From NCBI GenBank assembly GCA_937138955.1, contig CAKZPJ010000707.1:1-13179 (forward strand): a DNA stretch of 13,179 nucleotides, written 5' to 3'. The stretch comes from an uncultured Flammeovirgaceae bacterium (GTDB lineage Bacteria > Bacteroidota > Bacteroidia > Cytophagales > Cyclobacteriaceae). Shown one piece after another: positions 6,301 to 13,179 of this stretch. Under the pieces are notes generated by a model. The model made no database searches. It was not told where the DNA came from and saw only the letters and a program-made list of their open reading frames with translations. The first letter of the stretch is position 1. Every line of letters begins with the position of its first letter. The position numbers and the translations under genes were made by a program.

Positions 6301-6981
6301 TTATTCCTGTTCCTGCTCTCGCAAAAACTCAAAACCAACCCGCTTACCAGTACGAATAGCCGAAAGTCCGCTAGTCTGTAATTTCCCTTTTACGGTAAGT
6401 TGCTTGCTAGTATCAATCGGGGGAACGTACAGATCAAAGTCAATCGCGTGTACAATCGCTGTTTCGGCAATCTGCTGAAGTGTTTCTTCATCAATTGGCT
6501 TGCGAGAAAAGGAGTTGTACATAAACGCAAACTCCTTACGGCCTTCTACAAAAAAGTGCTGATCTTTATTGATAAATATCCGGCCAATCAAATACCCTAC
6601 ATCCGATAGGCGGTTATAACGAAGTGAGTCTGACAGAAAGTTATAAACCAAGATCATACCACAGTAGGCGCGGGAAGGGTCTTGCTTAATGTAATCAGAT
6701 TTGTGGATGAAGTACTCGGAATTGAAAGTGAATACATTAGTATGCATCATAAATACTAGCGTATCGCCGGAGAATCGCAGCGACGACTCAAAATCACCCT
6801 GAGATTTATAGACTACGTCTACTAAGCTATCTTCACCCATTGCTTCATCCGTGCGAGTAGCTATACCTTGCAGTACCTTATTAAACTGCCGGAAGACGTC
6901 CTGAGTTTGTTGATAGATATGTTGTTTGAGTACGCCTTTCTCTTGAAGAGCATTGATAATTCGGTCGTTGTTCGATGCCAT
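6301..6981 (-). CDS. Soluble protein of unknown function next to T6SS cluster
   Basis: A 226-residue protein I do not recognise. It has no signal peptide, lipobox or membrane helix. The N-terminal ~45 residues look helical (IINALQEKGVLKQHIYQQTQDVFRQ split across helices). A central part (about 50-150) looks like a mixed alpha/beta domain with alternating hydrophobic strands (GDTLVFMMHTNVFTF, GYLIGRIFINKDQHFFVEG). The C-terminal segment after residue 180 contains YVPPIDTSKQLTVKGKLQTS. The acidic tail ends EQEQE. Codon and base use look like the neighbouring core genes, unlike the AT-rich pair at the left. It is separated by 231 bp from the signalling gene upstream and 413 bp from clpV downstream, so it may be its own transcription unit. 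None of the membrane-anchored T6SSiii proteins (TssN/O/Q/R) fits, because no membrane or lipid anchor is visible. Confidence 0.85.
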   Translation of the reverse strand: MASNNDRIINALQEKGVLKQHIYQQTQDVFRQFNKVLQGIATRTDEAMGEDSLVDVVYKSQGDFESSLRFSGDTLVFMMHTNVFTFNSEYFIHKSDYIKQDPSRAYCGMILVYNFLSDSLRYNRLSDVGYLIGRIFINKDQHFFVEGRKEFAFMYNSFSRKPIDEETLQQIAETAIVHAIDFDLYVPPIDTSKQLTVKGKLQTSGLSAIRTGKRVGFEFLREQEQE

Positions 6982-7212
6982 AGTTCGCTTGGTTCTGATA
7001 CAAAAAGCGTCGTTATAGTGAAATTGTTTAGGTGGTGATGGGATGAAGGCGGGGGTAGATTAGTTAGTTTGGACGTTAATGAATACTTTTTGTTTATCTT
7101 AAAAATATGAATACATCTTTTTCTTCCTAAAACCCTAATCTCTCATTTTCTATTGTTTACAGTAGCCCTTATTGGTCTTCAGTCTCTTGTCCATCCCACC
7201 TACAGCGGCCTT

Positions 7213-10200
7213 TCACCCATCCAAATGCTGCTGTAATAGCTCGCAGGCTTTCCATAAATGGGCTTCGGTTTGGGACTGAAGTTCTTGTAAAACCTCTTTT
7301 TCCGCTGATTCTTTTACCAGGTTATAGTTTTGAATCAGTTGGCTGTGCAAACTAGTTAGGTTGAGTATCTCCAGCAACGCTCTAGTGTTGTGCAAAATTC
7401 CGTTTAAAGTAGTAGCATCTCGGTCAACCATAGCTTGGGTATATTGCGACTGTAGTTTGGTTAATTCACCTAAGGCATTTTCTAAAAACTGTTGGATACT
7501 TCTCTTATCATTAAAGATATTTTCTACCTTTTGCAAATCTAATGCTAAGGGTGCTGGTTCTTCTGAGGGCAATGGCGCCGGAACCGAGTCGCTACTCTGG
7601 ATGTACAGTAGTACTTTTTGCCGTAAATCCTGGGGCTCGAAGGGCTTAGTAATCACCTGCTGAAAAAGGGCTGCCTCGGGACGCGCTTTTACCTCGTCAG
7701 CGGTATCGGCAGTGAGGGCTAGTATAGGAATTTGGGCGTAATTTGGTAGCTTCCGAATAGCCCGAGCAGCCTGATAGCCGTCCATGACTGGCATTCGGAT
7801 ATCCATCAGTATAAGATCGTACTGAAATTGCTGAGTCATTTCTACCGCTTCTTTACCATTATTGGCAGTATCAGGAGAGAAATTCCACCACTGCTGCAAA
7901 AACTGAATAAGCAAGCTGCGGTTGATTGGAGCGTCTTCTACCAATAGTATTCGAGCACTAGACAGTAAGGTGGTTTCGTTCGTCGGAGTCACCGGTTCTT
8001 CTGCGGTAATTGTATCAGCTAACCCCTCTTTTAGGAGAAGCGTAAAGAAAAAGCAGGTGCCTTTTCCTTCTTCGCTTTCTACTTCAATCTGGCTGCCCAT
8101 TATTTCTAGCAGAAGCTTGGTAATAGATAAGCCCAACCCGGTGCCGCCGTACTGCCGCACCGTAGAAATATCGGCCTGGGTGAAGGTTTCAAAGATCGTA
8201 TCTAGCTTATTGGCCGGAATACCAATGCCGGTGTCTTCTACTGAAAAGGTGGTTAAATACCCACCTTGCTTTTTGCGCTCAAGGGATACGTCTACCGTAA
8301 TAGTACCGTTTTGGGTAAACTTAGTAGCATTGCTAATTAAATTATTAAGAACTTGAGAAAGCTTCAGTGAGTCGGCCTGGACGGTTTCGGGAATTCGTTC
8401 ATCTAAATTAAATTTTAGCTCATTTCCTTTCTCTTGTACAGTAGGTTCATAAGCTTTTTCTAGGCTATGTAGTAAAGTTGGTAAATTTAGGTTGGTTTCT
8501 TCTATAGCGACTTTGCCCGCTTCGATTTTGCTAAAATCTAGAATGTCGTTAATCAACGTTCGGAGATTGTCGGCTGAAAACTTTAGGGTTTGCAGGTTTT
8601 CTACTTGTTCCGGCTGAACGTTTTTATCTAGTAGCAAATTAGTGATGCCCAGTATTGCGCTAAGTGGTGTTCGTATTTCGTGGCTCATAAGGGCCAGAAA
8701 ATCTCCTTTGGCAGCCGCCGCTTGTTCCGCGTCTTCTTTCGCTTGGCGAAGAGTTCTTTCCAGTTTTTTCTGTTGGGTGATATCGATATTCATTCCTACC
8801 CAGCCCCGTATTGAGTCATCGGTCTTACGAAGTGGTACTGCCCGCACAGTTGTCCAGCAGTACTCCTGGGTGGGGGCATGGTAGATACGGTACTCGCTAA
8901 GTAGGTTACTACCCGTCTCAAGAGACTGTTTCCAGGTTGCTTCAGCCGCTTTTCGGTCTTCGGGATGTACGGCTTTCAGCAGACCACCCTGCTTAAGCTC
9001 TTGGTAGGTTTGTCCGGTGTAGTCTCGCCAAGAGGGCGAATCTTCTACTACTTTACCAGTAGCGTTGGTTGTCCACACCATTTGGGCTGAAGCCTCTATC
9101 AGGGCCCGAAATTGCGCCTCACTGTGTTTTAGATCGTTTTCAACCTGTTTCAGTTCGTTAATATTCACGAAAGTAATCACCACTCCTTCAATTCGGTCTT
9201 CGGCACTGCGGTAAGGTAAAATACGGGTTAAGTACCACCTCTCTTGGTTATCTTTAATTTCGGTGGTATAAGGGGTGAGCTTATCTAGTACTTGCTGGGC
9301 ATTTTCTAAAATACTGTTTTCGGTAAGCTGACTGTTGAGTTCGGTTAGGGGACGCCCCCGGTCAACACCCCGGATGTTAAATAGCTCGCTTACTTGGGGC
9401 GTAAAGCGCATAATGCGGAGGTCGCGATCTAAAAACAGAGTGGCAATATCAGTAGCGGTGAGCAAGTTCTGAAGGTCACCGGTAAGCTGAGCTAATTCTT
9501 TTACCTTGAACCGATTTTCCAGATTTACTGTACTCAGTTCCTCGTTCATCGACTGGAGTTCTTCCTTGCTAGTTTCCAACTCTTCCAGGGTAGAGCGCAA
9601 TTCTTCATTATTAGATTGCATCTCTTCGCTGGATGCTTTCATTTCCTCCCGGCTGGTTTCGTACTCCTCAATAATCACTTGAAGCCGCTGCTTGGTAAAG
9701 CTTAGTTCATCTTCCAACTCCTCCATTCGCGGATTATTGGTAGCAGTTTGCTGGCCGGTTTGCTTCTGTTGTTCGTCCGAAATACCCCGCTCATCGAAAA
9801 TAACCAGAAAAAAACCTTCCTGTTGAGGTTGATCGGAAACCCGAAGATGAAGTACTACTTCGCTCACCTTTCCGGCAAACTCAATCAGAATTGGTTTGGA
9901 ACGTACGGTAACCTTTTGTTTTCGGGCGGTATACAGGATAGCCCGCAATTCAATGCGTAGCTCTTCGCGCACCAGATTAAATACGCTAGTAGTGATCTCG
10001 CCACCCGGATGTATCAGGTAACGGCCCATATTTTCCGACAGGTGAACGACCTTATCGTCGGGGCTAACTAATAAGCTGGGCGGAGCGTAGCGTTCTACCA
10101 TTTGCTGATGCAGCTCTCCGTAGGCAATTGTTTCTCCGTCCGACTTCAATACTTGAGCTTTCTGAGAAGCCCAGCTTTTGATAGGTGGAAAAACCGGTAG

Positions 10201-11676
10201 GTGTAGTTCAGGCCGGGGCACATTACGCTTGCGGTAGAGGCAAAGCTTTTTGTTTTCAGGTAAAAATAAGTCAGCGTGTTCAATAGTTTCGGAAGAGCCC
10301 AACAGCAAGTACCCGTCGGGGAGCAGCGCGTAGTGGAATAGTTCAATAACATCGCGCTGGATGTTTCGCTGAAGGTAGATTAGTAAATTTCGGCAAACCA
10401 CCAAATTAAGGTGGGAAAAGGGCGGGTCGCCCAGTAAATTATGGGGGGCAAAGACCACCATTTCGCGTATCTCTTTACGAATGCGGTAGCCCCCCGCTTC
10501 CTTTATAAAGAACCGTTTAATGCGTTCTGGACTCACATCGGTAGTAATATCACCGGGATAAAATCCTTCTCGGGCCTGATTGAGTGAAGGTTCGTGCAAA
10601 TCAGTAGCAAAAATTTGCACCGAGGGCATCAAGGTTGGCTCGGGAGCCTGCTCAACGAATAGCATGGCCAATGAATAGGCTTCTTCGCCCGTAGCGCAGC
10701 CTACGCTCCATACCCTAATGCTTTCATTGGATGTTTTGTCTGCGAATAGCTGAGGAATAGCCTGCTGTTCCAAATAGTTGTAAACCTCGGTGTCCCGGAA
10801 GAAGCTGGTAACCGTAATCAGCAAATCATCAGCTAAGGTCCGAATTTCATCCGGTTCTTTCCGTAGCAGTTTCAGGTAGTCCGCTAGCTGTTCTATTTGG
10901 TGAATCTGCATACGGCGGGTGATCCGTCGTAAAATGGTCGATGGCTTGTAGCGGTCAAAGTCTCGCCCCGTATGGCTTTGTATCTGGGTAAAAATTTTAT
11001 GGAGAAGCTTTTGGTGGTCTTCTTCAGGAGAACTTTCCTTTAGTGCCTCTTCATCCTCGGGTATATCTACCTCAGGATTTGTTCGGGCAAAGCGAATAAT
11101 AGCTTTCGCCATTTCCTTCAGGGGCAGTACTTGGTCGGCTAGCCCGGTGGCAATAGCGCTCTGGGGCATTCCGTCAAATTCAGCTTCAGTGGGGTCTTGC
11201 ACAATCACCATACCGCCCCGACCTTTAATTTCACGCACTCCCAAAGTACCGTCGGAACCTACTCCAGTAAGGATAATCCCGATAGCGTGACGGTAGTGCG
11301 TAGCCGCTAGGGTACGTAAAAAGTGGTCAATGGGAGCGCGCATTCTCCGCCGCTCTTCCAACTCAGACAGTCGTAAGTGAGTATCAATTGTATCTAAGTT
11401 AGCATTGGGCGGAATTACGTAGATATGGTTAGGCTCAATCGGAACGGTTTTGGTGACCTGTTGCACCGGCATGGCTACGTGCTTTGCTAAAAGCTCCGCT
11501 AAGTGGCTGTCTTTATCGGGATTTAAGTGGACGACAATAACAAAGGCTAGGCCACTATCTTTAGGAAAACCCGAAAAAAAAGACTTTAGGGCACTTAGTC
11601 CTCCGGCCGAAGCCCCAATACCTACAATAGTAAAGTCAGGAGAGTCGGCAGGTTGTAACTGAGTAGATTTATCCAT
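7213..11676 (-). CDS. CheB-CheR-PAS hybrid histidine kinase with receiver and Hpt-like C-terminus
   Basis: A 1487-residue cytoplasmic protein with no membrane segments. Domains in order: CheB-type methylesterase (about 14-200) with an apparent catalytic triad Ser23 (GASAGG), His50 and Asp142 (GVGSDG); CheR-type SAM-dependent methyltransferase (about 222-485), SAM motif VGCATGEEAYSLAM near 325-338; a PAS-like segment (about 520-630); a Glu-rich coiled coil (about 650-720); two PAS domains (about 735-845 and 860-975); HisKA with phosphorylatable His999 (SHEIRTP); HATPase with N-box Asn1116, DTGIGIP and GGTGLGLS; receiver with Asp1292 (LMDIRMP); and an Hpt-like C-terminal helical region with His1429 (LHNTRALLEIL). 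The CheB part lacks its own receiver. All modules needed for a His-Asp-His relay are in one chain. Targets are unknown; no chemoreceptor gene lies nearby. The ATG at 11676 is 48 bases from a GATAAG tandem repeat. Confidence 0.92.
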   Translation of the reverse strand: MDKSTQLQPADSPDFTIVGIGASAGGLSALKSFFSGFPKDSGLAFVIVVHLNPDKDSHLAELLAKHVAMPVQQVTKTVPIEPNHIYVIPPNANLDTIDTHLRLSELEERRRMRAPIDHFLRTLAATHYRHAIGIILTGVGSDGTLGVREIKGRGGMVIVQDPTEAEFDGMPQSAIATGLADQVLPLKEMAKAIIRFARTNPEVDIPEDEEALKESSPEEDHQKLLHKIFTQIQSHTGRDFDRYKPSTILRRITRRMQIHQIEQLADYLKLLRKEPDEIRTLADDLLITVTSFFRDTEVYNYLEQQAIPQLFADKTSNESIRVWSVGCATGEEAYSLAMLFVEQAPEPTLMPSVQIFATDLHEPSLNQAREGFYPGDITTDVSPERIKRFFIKEAGGYRIRKEIREMVVFAPHNLLGDPPFSHLNLVVCRNLLIYLQRNIQRDVIELFHYALLPDGYLLLGSSETIEHADLFLPENKKLCLYRKRNVPRPELHLPVFPPIKSWASQKAQVLKSDGETIAYGELHQQMVERYAPPSLLVSPDDKVVHLSENMGRYLIHPGGEITTSVFNLVREELRIELRAILYTARKQKVTVRSKPILIEFAGKVSEVVLHLRVSDQPQQEGFFLVIFDERGISDEQQKQTGQQTATNNPRMEELEDELSFTKQRLQVIIEEYETSREEMKASSEEMQSNNEELRSTLEELETSKEELQSMNEELSTVNLENRFKVKELAQLTGDLQNLLTATDIATLFLDRDLRIMRFTPQVSELFNIRGVDRGRPLTELNSQLTENSILENAQQVLDKLTPYTTEIKDNQERWYLTRILPYRSAEDRIEGVVITFVNINELKQVENDLKHSEAQFRALIEASAQMVWTTNATGKVVEDSPSWRDYTGQTYQELKQGGLLKAVHPEDRKAAEATWKQSLETGSNLLSEYRIYHAPTQEYCWTTVRAVPLRKTDDSIRGWVGMNIDITQQKKLERTLRQAKEDAEQAAAAKGDFLALMSHEIRTPLSAILGITNLLLDKNVQPEQVENLQTLKFSADNLRTLINDILDFSKIEAGKVAIEETNLNLPTLLHSLEKAYEPTVQEKGNELKFNLDERIPETVQADSLKLSQVLNNLISNATKFTQNGTITVDVSLERKKQGGYLTTFSVEDTGIGIPANKLDTIFETFTQADISTVRQYGGTGLGLSITKLLLEIMGSQIEVESEEGKGTCFFFTLLLKEGLADTITAEEPVTPTNETTLLSSARILLVEDAPINRSLLIQFLQQWWNFSPDTANNGKEAVEMTQQFQYDLILMDIRMPVMDGYQAARAIRKLPNYAQIPILALTADTADEVKARPEAALFQQVITKPFEPQDLRQKVLLYIQSSDSVPAPLPSEEPAPLALDLQKVENIFNDKRSIQQFLENALGELTKLQSQYTQAMVDRDATTLNGILHNTRALLEILNLTSLHSQLIQNYNLVKESAEKEVLQELQSQTEAHLWKACELLQQHLDG

Positions 11677-11713
11677 TAAAGTGGTAGTAGTATTAGTTGT
11701 AGTTAGGAAACCA

Positions 11714-11721
11714 GGTATACC
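11714..11721. promoter_or_regulatory. Palindrome GGTATACC, possible operator
   Basis: A perfect 8-bp palindrome, within the imperfect CAGGTATACCCTG, lies 38-45 bases upstream of the kinase start codon and two bases from the GATAAG repeat. Such short palindromes are common by chance; location is its only support. Confidence 0.25.
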
Positions 11722-11723
11722 CT

Positions 11724-11747
11724 GATAAGGATAAGGATAAGGATAAG
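11724..11747. repeat. (GATAAG)x4 hexanucleotide tandem repeat
   Basis: Four perfect head-to-tail copies of GATAAG (CTTATC on the transcribed strand), followed six bases later by a related GATAAC. It lies 48-71 bases upstream of the start codon of the 1487-residue signalling protein, in its presumed promoter or leader. Short perfect tandem repeats can gain or lose units by polymerase slippage and so change promoter spacing. Confidence 0.9.
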
Positions 11748-11844
11748 TAAACTGATAACCAAATATTTAGGAGATAATTAGCGGTGAGAAATGCTCCTCA
11801 TAGAATCCTGTTAGCTATAGTTACCCTTTTTTCTTTTAGCTGAA

Positions 11845-13179
11845 CTAGCGACGACCGCCTAGCGGTAAATCAGCATCGGTAGACATAGAATAGGGAGCGT
11901 CTTCTGCCTGGGTACCCCGGTCTTGGTTAGGAGTATCTCTCATCGTTAGCTCTAGAGTTCCTCCTGCTAAAATGGTCTCGTGAGAAATATAATTCTTGGT
12001 GTACGTTTGTCCGTTTAGCGTAGCCTCTTGTATATAGGGGGTTCCTGCCTGATTACCTTCAGCGGCAACCGTCCAGGTATTGCCATTGGGTAACTCCAGC
12101 GTAACTTTCTCAAATAGGGGGCTGCCCAGCACGTACTGATTACTACCCGGACAAACTGGGTACATTCCCATTGCGGAGAAAACGTACCAAGCGGAAGTCT
12201 GGCCGTTATCTTCGTCGCCACAGTAGCCATCGGCTTTCGAATTATACAACTTGTCCATAATCATACGAACGTGCTGCTGGGTTTTCCAGGGCTGACTTGC
12301 GTAGGCATAGAGATAGGGCATATGCTGAATGGGTTGATTACCGTGGGCGTACTGCCCGGTGTTTACAATCTGCATTTCCCGAATTTCGTGGATGGTAAAT
12401 CCGTAGTAAGAGTCATCGTAGACCGGAGGCATCACAAAGACGGAGTCTAACATAGAGGCAAAGGCTTCTTGACCGCCCATGAGTTCAGCCAGACCATGTA
12501 TATCTTGAAAGACTGACCAGGTGTAGTGCCAACTATTACCTTCGGTGAAGGCATCGCCCCACTTAAACGGATTGAAGGGCGATTGGAACTCACCGTTCTT
12601 TAGCTTACCGCGCATCAGCTTGGTTTGCGGATCAAATAGCTTACGGTAGTTTTGAGCTCGTTGGCGATAAAGGTTTATCTCTTTTTCCGGCTTGCCCAGC
12701 ACTTTGCCTAATTCGGCAATGCAGTAGTCGGCGTAGGCGTACTCCAAACTGCGCGCGGCATTTTCATTAATATTTACATCATAGGGCACATAACCCAGTT
12801 CATTGTAGTACTGATGACCGTAGCGACCGACCGATTTGACCGGGCCTACGCCAGTGGTATTTTTTATGATGGCTTCATACAGCGTTTCAATATCGTAATC
12901 GCGAATGCCCTTGAGATACGCATCGGCAATGAGTGAAGCCGAATTGGAGCCGATCATCACACTACGGTGCCCTGGACTAGCCCACTCGGGTAGCCAACCA
13001 CTTTCTTCATAAGTATTCACTAGCCCTCGCATAATCTTCGCATCTAGGTCAGGGTACATTAGTGAGAAGAAGGGAAACACCGCTCGGAAGGTATCCCAAA
13101 AGCCATTGTCGGTGTAGAGATAACCAGGGAGCACTTCTCCGTTGTACGGACTGTAGTGTACTGTATCCTGATCGGCCGT
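11845..13179 (-). CDS. GH92 exo-alpha-mannosidase-like enzyme, C-terminal part (5' end outside window)
   Basis: The frame is open to the right edge, giving 444 visible residues. The GTG at 13134 is internal (…GEVLPGYLYTDNG), not a start, because family sequence HYSPYNGEVLPGY continues upstream of it. GH92 enzymes are calcium-dependent, inverting exo-alpha-mannosidases that trim terminal mannose from N-glycans or mannans, usually in the periplasm or at the cell surface. The visible part is the (alpha/alpha)6-barrel region: TDNGFWDTFRAVFP, a WHYTWSVFQDIHGLAELMGG block, HGNQPIQH (12345-12322), GDEDNGQTSAWYVFSAMGMYP and PVCPGSNQYVLGSPLF. The family motif HGNEPxHH carries the catalytic acid Glu; here it is Gln (codon 12336-12334) and the next His pair is QH. 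The acidic cluster DED (12216-12208), containing the likely base, is kept. No C-terminal sorting domain is seen; the protein ends PLGGRR. Confidence 0.93.
   Translation of the reverse strand, partial: TADQDTVHYSPYNGEVLPGYLYTDNGFWDTFRAVFPFFSLMYPDLDAKIMRGLVNTYEESGWLPEWASPGHRSVMIGSNSASLIADAYLKGIRDYDIETLYEAIIKNTTGVGPVKSVGRYGHQYYNELGYVPYDVNINENAARSLEYAYADYCIAELGKVLGKPEKEINLYRQRAQNYRKLFDPQTKLMRGKLKNGEFQSPFNPFKWGDAFTEGNSWHYTWSVFQDIHGLAELMGGQEAFASMLDSVFVMPPVYDDSYYGFTIHEIREMQIVNTGQYAHGNQPIQHMPYLYAYASQPWKTQQHVRMIMDKLYNSKADGYCGDEDNGQTSAWYVFSAMGMYPVCPGSNQYVLGSPLFEKVTLELPNGNTWTVAAEGNQAGTPYIQEATLNGQTYTKNYISHETILAGGTLELTMRDTPNQDRGTQAEDAPYSMSTDADLPLGGRR

Noticed and set aside
6266..6478. Plus-strand 70-codon frame overlapping the end of the 226-residue gene
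   Set aside because: Most of it is antisense to a well-behaved coding frame and it has no recognisable content.
6982..7212. Spacer between the signalling gene and the 226-residue gene as a hidden gene or RNA
   Set aside because: No frame of note and no clear stem-loop; only a weak TATTTTTA sequence resembling a Bacteroidota -7 box, without a convincing -33 partner.
11724..11747. GATAAG repeat as a CRISPR or iteron-type origin
   Set aside because: Units are six bases with no spacers and only four copies; no replication gene is nearby. A simple tandem repeat is the adequate description.
13132..13134. GTG as the start codon of the mannosidase
   Set aside because: The frame remains open to the window edge and the 15 codons before it encode recognisable GH92 sequence, so the gene is truncated by the edge rather than starting here.

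Overview
The window looks like a chromosomal segment of a Bacteroidota bacterium, probably a Cytophagales-type marine or environmental species; genus cannot be given. The reasons are a Bacteroidota-style type VI secretion (T6SS subtype iii) gene set with TssB, TssC, a TssD-family Hcp and ClpV, a GH92 alpha-mannosidase, a soluble CheB-CheR-PAS-kinase giant protein of the type common in this phylum, and start codons without clear Shine-Dalgarno sequences. All supported genes lie on the minus strand, so transcription runs from the right edge to the left.

Right to left: (1) 13179-11845 is the C-terminal part of a GH92 exo-alpha-mannosidase-like enzyme whose start is outside the window. Its usual catalytic-acid motif HGNEP reads HGNQP. 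(2) A 168-bp spacer carries four perfect copies of GATAAG just upstream of (3) a 1487-residue signalling protein (11676-7213) with CheB methylesterase, CheR methyltransferase, PAS and coiled-coil segments, HisKA/HATPase kinase, receiver and a C-terminal Hpt-like region. (4) A 226-residue soluble protein of unknown function follows (6981-6301). (5) A 413-bp AT-rich gap with a 10-bp inverted repeat lies ahead of (6) the T6SS block clpV (5887-3413), tssB (3340-2894), tssC (2851-1484) and hcp/tssD (1332-922). (7) After hcp come a markedly AT-rich, lysine/arginine-rich gene of unknown function (797-126) and a second gene overlapping it by one base (TAATG), which runs off the left edge.

The T6SS genes work as a unit. 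TssB and TssC build the contractile sheath, Hcp/TssD builds the inner tube that carries cargo, and ClpV dismantles the contracted sheath. Baseplate, membrane-complex and spike genes (TssE/F/G/K, TssN/O/P/Q/R, VgrG, PAAR) are not in the window and may lie to the left. The 150-bp tssC-hcp spacer is unusually structured: a GC-rich 8-bp hairpin followed by an AT-rich 9-bp inverted repeat enclosing direct repeats. It could set hcp expression apart from the sheath genes.

Most worth following up are the AT-rich coupled gene pair behind hcp (candidate cargo effector plus partner), the Glu-to-Gln change in the GH92 motif (candidate mannosyl-phosphate specificity), and the hexamer tandem repeat in front of the signalling protein (candidate variable promoter). 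No insertion sequence, RNA gene or CRISPR array was seen.
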